Positions 22,696 to 24,899 of a DNA stretch of 24,899 nt are shown one piece after another (the stretch's first letter is position 1; every line of letters begins with the position of its first letter). The stretch covers positions 1-24,899 of the forward strand of contig NZ_JBMFWB010000026.1 in assembly GCF_049965695.1 (NCBI RefSeq), read 5' to 3'. The notes below the pieces were generated by a model, which was given only the letters and a program-made list of their open reading frames with translations, did no database searches and was not told where the DNA came from. This stretch comes from Athalassotoga sp049965695. GTDB lineage: Bacteria > Thermotogota > Thermotogae > Mesoaciditogales > Mesoaciditogaceae. The position numbers and the translations under genes are program-made.

Positions 22696-24195
22696 TCATA
22701 TCGCTTCCAATATATCTTTATCAAGACCTTTAAGCGTTTTTAAGAACTCTATTCTTTCCAATCTCAGATTTTTCATCTTTTCTTTGTATTCATCGCGCGA
22801 ATAAAAGTTTTGAATATCAAAACGCTTTATATCCTCACCTTTTATCTCTTTCGGCACTTCAAATCCGACATCAGGATCGTACTCAAATTTTATTTCGTCT
22901 CTGAGCGCCTTTTCAACAAACATGAAAGTATCCTGCGGCTTTATCTTAAGTCCATTCCATCCTCCGATATATCCGGTGTTTACTATGAAGGCTTTGAATG
23001 TTTTTCCTTGAAGTGCTCTTTTGAATGTGTTTACCTCTTTTGCGGGATCGTTTATTATAAACGGATTAAATCCGACGGTTCTAACCGGCTGGCCTGCTCT
23101 TTGAGGATCGTCGGCGCTTGTTATCGTCGATTCCCCAAGCGCAAAAATAGCGGCCGCTTTTTCAACGCTGTCAATTTTGAGGATTGGAGGAAGATCGTCA
23201 CGGCGGGTGTTAAAAAATAGCACGTCGACCTTTCCCATCCTGTAAGATTTGGAATTGAAAGGTATCTTGTCCCTTTCAACTATCGCACGTCCATTCGTGC
23301 TTATACTGGAGTTGTCAAAATCTATCTCTCCTCTTTCATTTACATAAACATTTTCGAGAATGGATCCTACATTCTTGGCAGCGTTCATCAAAAGCGGTTG
23401 AGAGGTTATGCCTTCGGTTTTGACGTAGAAATTTTTTTCCGATCCCCATGCGAAAAGATTTTGATCTATGAAGTTTATATCATCTTGAATTATCTCTATC
23501 GACTCAGGTGCTTTTAAGTCGTGAGTGGCGCAAACAAGCGTCGTTTTGCCCGTTCCGCTTAACCCGAAGATCAAAACACCGATGTGCTTCATCTGGGAAT
23601 CAATTTTAAGATTGTAAGCCTTACTTCCGGCGTGCAACCCAAGAGCACCGTGTTTTTCTCGCGCAACGTACATGGCAAGCCTCAATGCTGCCATCTTTGT
23701 CTCTCCGTAATAATCACTTCCCAAAATCAATTCAAGACCTTCTTTTGGAAAAACAAGGATCTTCCTTTCTGGATATTCAGGAATCGTTATAACATCCACC
23801 TGCTCTATTTCTTCTCCGTTGACCTCAAAAAGATTTTTCTTGAACATGTAGGCAAGTTGCGGATATTTGGCACTTACGAATAGCCTTGATCGAAATGTCA
23901 GTTCGGATCCTTCACCTATTCGCGTGTCCACTTTGATCATATCGTTGTTCATTATGAAGTTTTGCACATCCTTGAGATATTTTTGCGCTTCCGGATCGTC
24001 TATCTCGTAATTCTTTGTGAACTTTGCGCTTCTTGATTTAACCTTGGGATAAAAAAGTGGCAATCCTGAATTATTTGGAACAGAATACTCTTTGGACATC
24101 TCCCACAACTCGCACAAACTCGGATTAAACCTGTCATTTGCCTTCATCGGTACTTCCATATATCTGTCTATTACCGATTTAGTGATTTCCGTCAT
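22696..24195 (-). CDS. pckA: ATP-type phosphoenolpyruvate carboxykinase, divergent
   Basis: A 499-residue protein of the ATP-dependent PEPCK family, which interconverts oxaloacetate and PEP with ATP. Seen: GLSGTGKTT P-loop (221-229), LGLHAGSK near H198 (metal-ligand histidine), IIQDDINF with D248/D249 as second metal pair, NVYVNERGEIDFDNSSISTNGR with R313 in the place of the substrate arginine, and LPPILKI (345 on). RSAK at 55-58 may match the TGRSxKD arginine loop. Departures: the canonical EMKK metal-binding pair reads ETKM (K177, M178), and FEGG is not found. So activity as a normal PEPCK is uncertain. The start is ATG 24195, with AGGAGG 8 bases upstream; the ATG at 24201 is too close. A promoter lies upstream. 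Confidence 0.8.
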   Translation of the reverse strand: MTEITKSVIDRYMEVPMKANDRFNPSLCELWEMSKEYSVPNNSGLPLFYPKVKSRSAKFTKNYEIDDPEAQKYLKDVQNFIMNNDMIKVDTRIGEGSELTFRSRLFVSAKYPQLAYMFKKNLFEVNGEEIEQVDVITIPEYPERKILVFPKEGLELILGSDYYGETKMAALRLAMYVAREKHGALGLHAGSKAYNLKIDSQMKHIGVLIFGLSGTGKTTLVCATHDLKAPESIEIIQDDINFIDQNLFAWGSEKNFYVKTEGITSQPLLMNAAKNVGSILENVYVNERGEIDFDNSSISTNGRAIVERDKIPFNSKSYRMGKVDVLFFNTRRDDLPPILKIDSVEKAAAIFALGESTITSADDPQRAGQPVRTVGFNPFIINDPAKEVNTFKRALQGKTFKAFIVNTGYIGGWNGLKIKPQDTFMFVEKALRDEIKFEYDPDVGFEVPKEIKGEDIKRFDIQNFYSRDEYKEKMKNLRLERIEFLKTLKGLDKDILEAI

Positions 24196-24228
24196 CGTCA
24201 TTACCTCCTCGTTGTTCTATTTGAATAT

Positions 24229-24245
24229 ATTATACCAATATTATA
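24229..24245 (-). promoter_or_regulatory. Tandem -10 boxes upstream of pckA
   Basis: Two TATAAT hexamers on the minus strand, at 24229-24234 and 24240-24245, 11 bases apart, 34-45 bases before the start codon. No convincing -35 at 17 bases from either. They are the best promoter candidates in the region. Confidence 0.5.
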
Positions 24246-24279
24246 ACAGTTAAGGGCTAAATTTTGCATCTTATTCAGA

Positions 24280-24545
24280 AAAAAGATCTAATGTCTAATG
24301 CCTCTTTATCGCTATATGCCATATCCTATGCGCTGATTTATTGCTATGCGCCACTTTTGTGCGTCGGCTCCAGCATTCGCCCTTCGGTGTCTGGTCCTCG
24401 CTACGCTGCGGAGGCCACCTCGCGGCATCATGCTCTCCGCCTCCGTCCGTCTTTTCAACGCGTCACGTGTTACTGATCACGCGTTACTGTTTTTGCAACG
24501 TGCTGTTTTGCCGATTACGCGTCACCCGTCACTGATTACTGTTTT
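24280..24545 (+). repeat. Composite intergenic repeat, copy D (complete core)
   Basis: The largest copy after B, in opposite orientation to it. It starts with TCTAATG and TATGCC/TATGCG words, then the GC-rich core at 24357-24456, nearly identical to the reverse complement of 6594-6695 (differing around 24400-24407), then reverse-complement heptamers of GTAACGC and GTGATCA type broken by T-runs. The core has inverted arms CGGAGGC (24409-24415) and GCCTCCG (24439-24445), 23 bases apart, enclosing GCATCATGC. It fills most of the 466-base gap 24196-24661. The remainder holds the pckA promoter on one side and an AT-rich stretch with TATAAT at 24622-24627 on the other. Confidence 0.9.
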
Positions 24546-24621
24546 TCGTAAAAAACAATGCCAAACATTTAACTTTTATTTACAGAATATTTAACTTTAT
24601 ATACACAGGCATTTGATAGAC

Positions 24622-24661
24622 TATAATGTATTAAAGTATATCTGCGAAAGAAGGTGTGAGA
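24622..24661 (+). promoter_or_regulatory. Probable -10 and ribosome binding site of the prepilin gene
   Basis: TATAAT (24622-24627) lies 34 bases before the GTG start, and AAGGTG (24651-24656) is 5 bases before it. No clear -35 hexamer is visible. Confidence 0.5.
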
Positions 24662-24899
24662 GTGAAAGGCAAAAATGGTTTTGCATTGGTTATGGTCATA
24701 ATTCTCATCGCTTTCTTATCGATAGTGGCAATAGGTCTTGTCGCTTTATGGCAGGGAGCCGTTAATCAACTTGTCCAGCAGGAATCTTCCATGCAGGCAT
24801 ATTATCTTGCCAGAAGCGGGGCTGCGGCACTCGCAACGTGGATAATAAATAATTCTACTTCTTCTACATTGACAAATATCTTAAATAAACGATCATCAC
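24662..24899 (+). CDS. PilX-like type IV prepilin (partial, runs off the right edge)
   Basis: The first 79 residues of a larger protein. GTG start at 24662 with AAGGTG 5 bases before. It opens with a short basic leader (VKGKNG) and a type III signal: FALVMVIILIAFLSIVAIGLVALWQ follows G6, the expected prepilin-peptidase cut. Position +5 of the mature chain is Met, not the Glu of major pilins, as in PilX/GspK-like minor components. AYYLARSGAAALATWII (about 46-62) matches the AYYLAESG stretch of PilX-type proteins. It would be processed and placed in a type IV pilus or secretion pseudopilus. Other pilus genes probably follow outside the window. Confidence 0.8.
   Translation, partial: MKGKNGFALVMVIILIAFLSIVAIGLVALWQGAVNQLVQQESSMQAYYLARSGAAALATWIINNSTSSTLTNILNKRSS

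Noticed and set aside
24264..24594. Overlapping open frames of 64-82 residues in repeat copy D
   Set aside because: Same repeat-derived sequence as at 6438-6768, overlapping each other in three frames with no start signals.

Overview
This window is a compact, low-GC bacterial chromosome segment with strong GGAGG-type ribosome binding sites, frequent TTG/GTG starts and many 1-4 bp gene overlaps. The gene set (two-subunit PheST with an IMPase, a LonB-like protease coupled to an ITPase, ATP-type PEPCK, CcdA/thioredoxin, GGDEF and HD-GYP proteins, PilX-like prepilin, no obvious phage or transposase) is ordinary housekeeping plus signalling. Protein style suggests a thermophilic or anaerobic deep-branching lineage such as Thermotogota, with moderate-to-low confidence and no database check.

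Layout: (i) 232-1431, a GT4 glycosyltransferase, convergent with (ii) a tightly coupled minus-strand operon running from 6370 down to 1423: ccdA, secreted thioredoxin with a rhodanese-like tail, DUF5685-like protein, Cys-rich J-domain protein, small polytopic membrane protein, and RqcH/NFACT. Its promoter carries a CsoR/CstR-type palindrome. (iii) Divergent pheS-pheT-IMPase (6849-10985), then a separate isoaspartyl peptidase/asparaginase gene. (iv) A minus-strand lonB-like / rdgB pair (15216-12224) behind a tRNA-Gln(CUG). (v) A plus-strand pair: an 84-aa unknown protein and a PEPCK-superfamily P-loop protein (15634-17567). (vi) Minus-strand genes: a hexapeptide acyltransferase with a 50-aa membrane ORF in front of it, a HD-GYP to GGDEF c-di-GMP operon, and a divergent ATP-PEPCK. 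(vii) A truncated PilX-like prepilin gene leaving the right edge.

The most unusual feature is a family of composite intergenic repeats. Copies or fragments occur at about 1-162, 6420-6780, 10990-11130, 15418-15497, 18534-18584, 22604-22690 and 24280-24545. They are built from degenerate 7-bp words (GTRACGS, GTGATCG, GTRGCNG, ATTRGRG types) separated by short A-runs, around a GC-rich core of about 100 bp. The words recur in a fixed order, in both orientations and only between genes. No transposase or CRISPR structure is present.

Other points worth attention are the metal- or persulfide-type operator in front of a redox/proteostasis operon, the thioredoxin/rhodanese-like fusion, two unrelated-looking PEPCK-fold proteins (one uncharacterised, one with an altered metal-ligand motif), and a cysteine-rich GAF domain in the HD-GYP protein.
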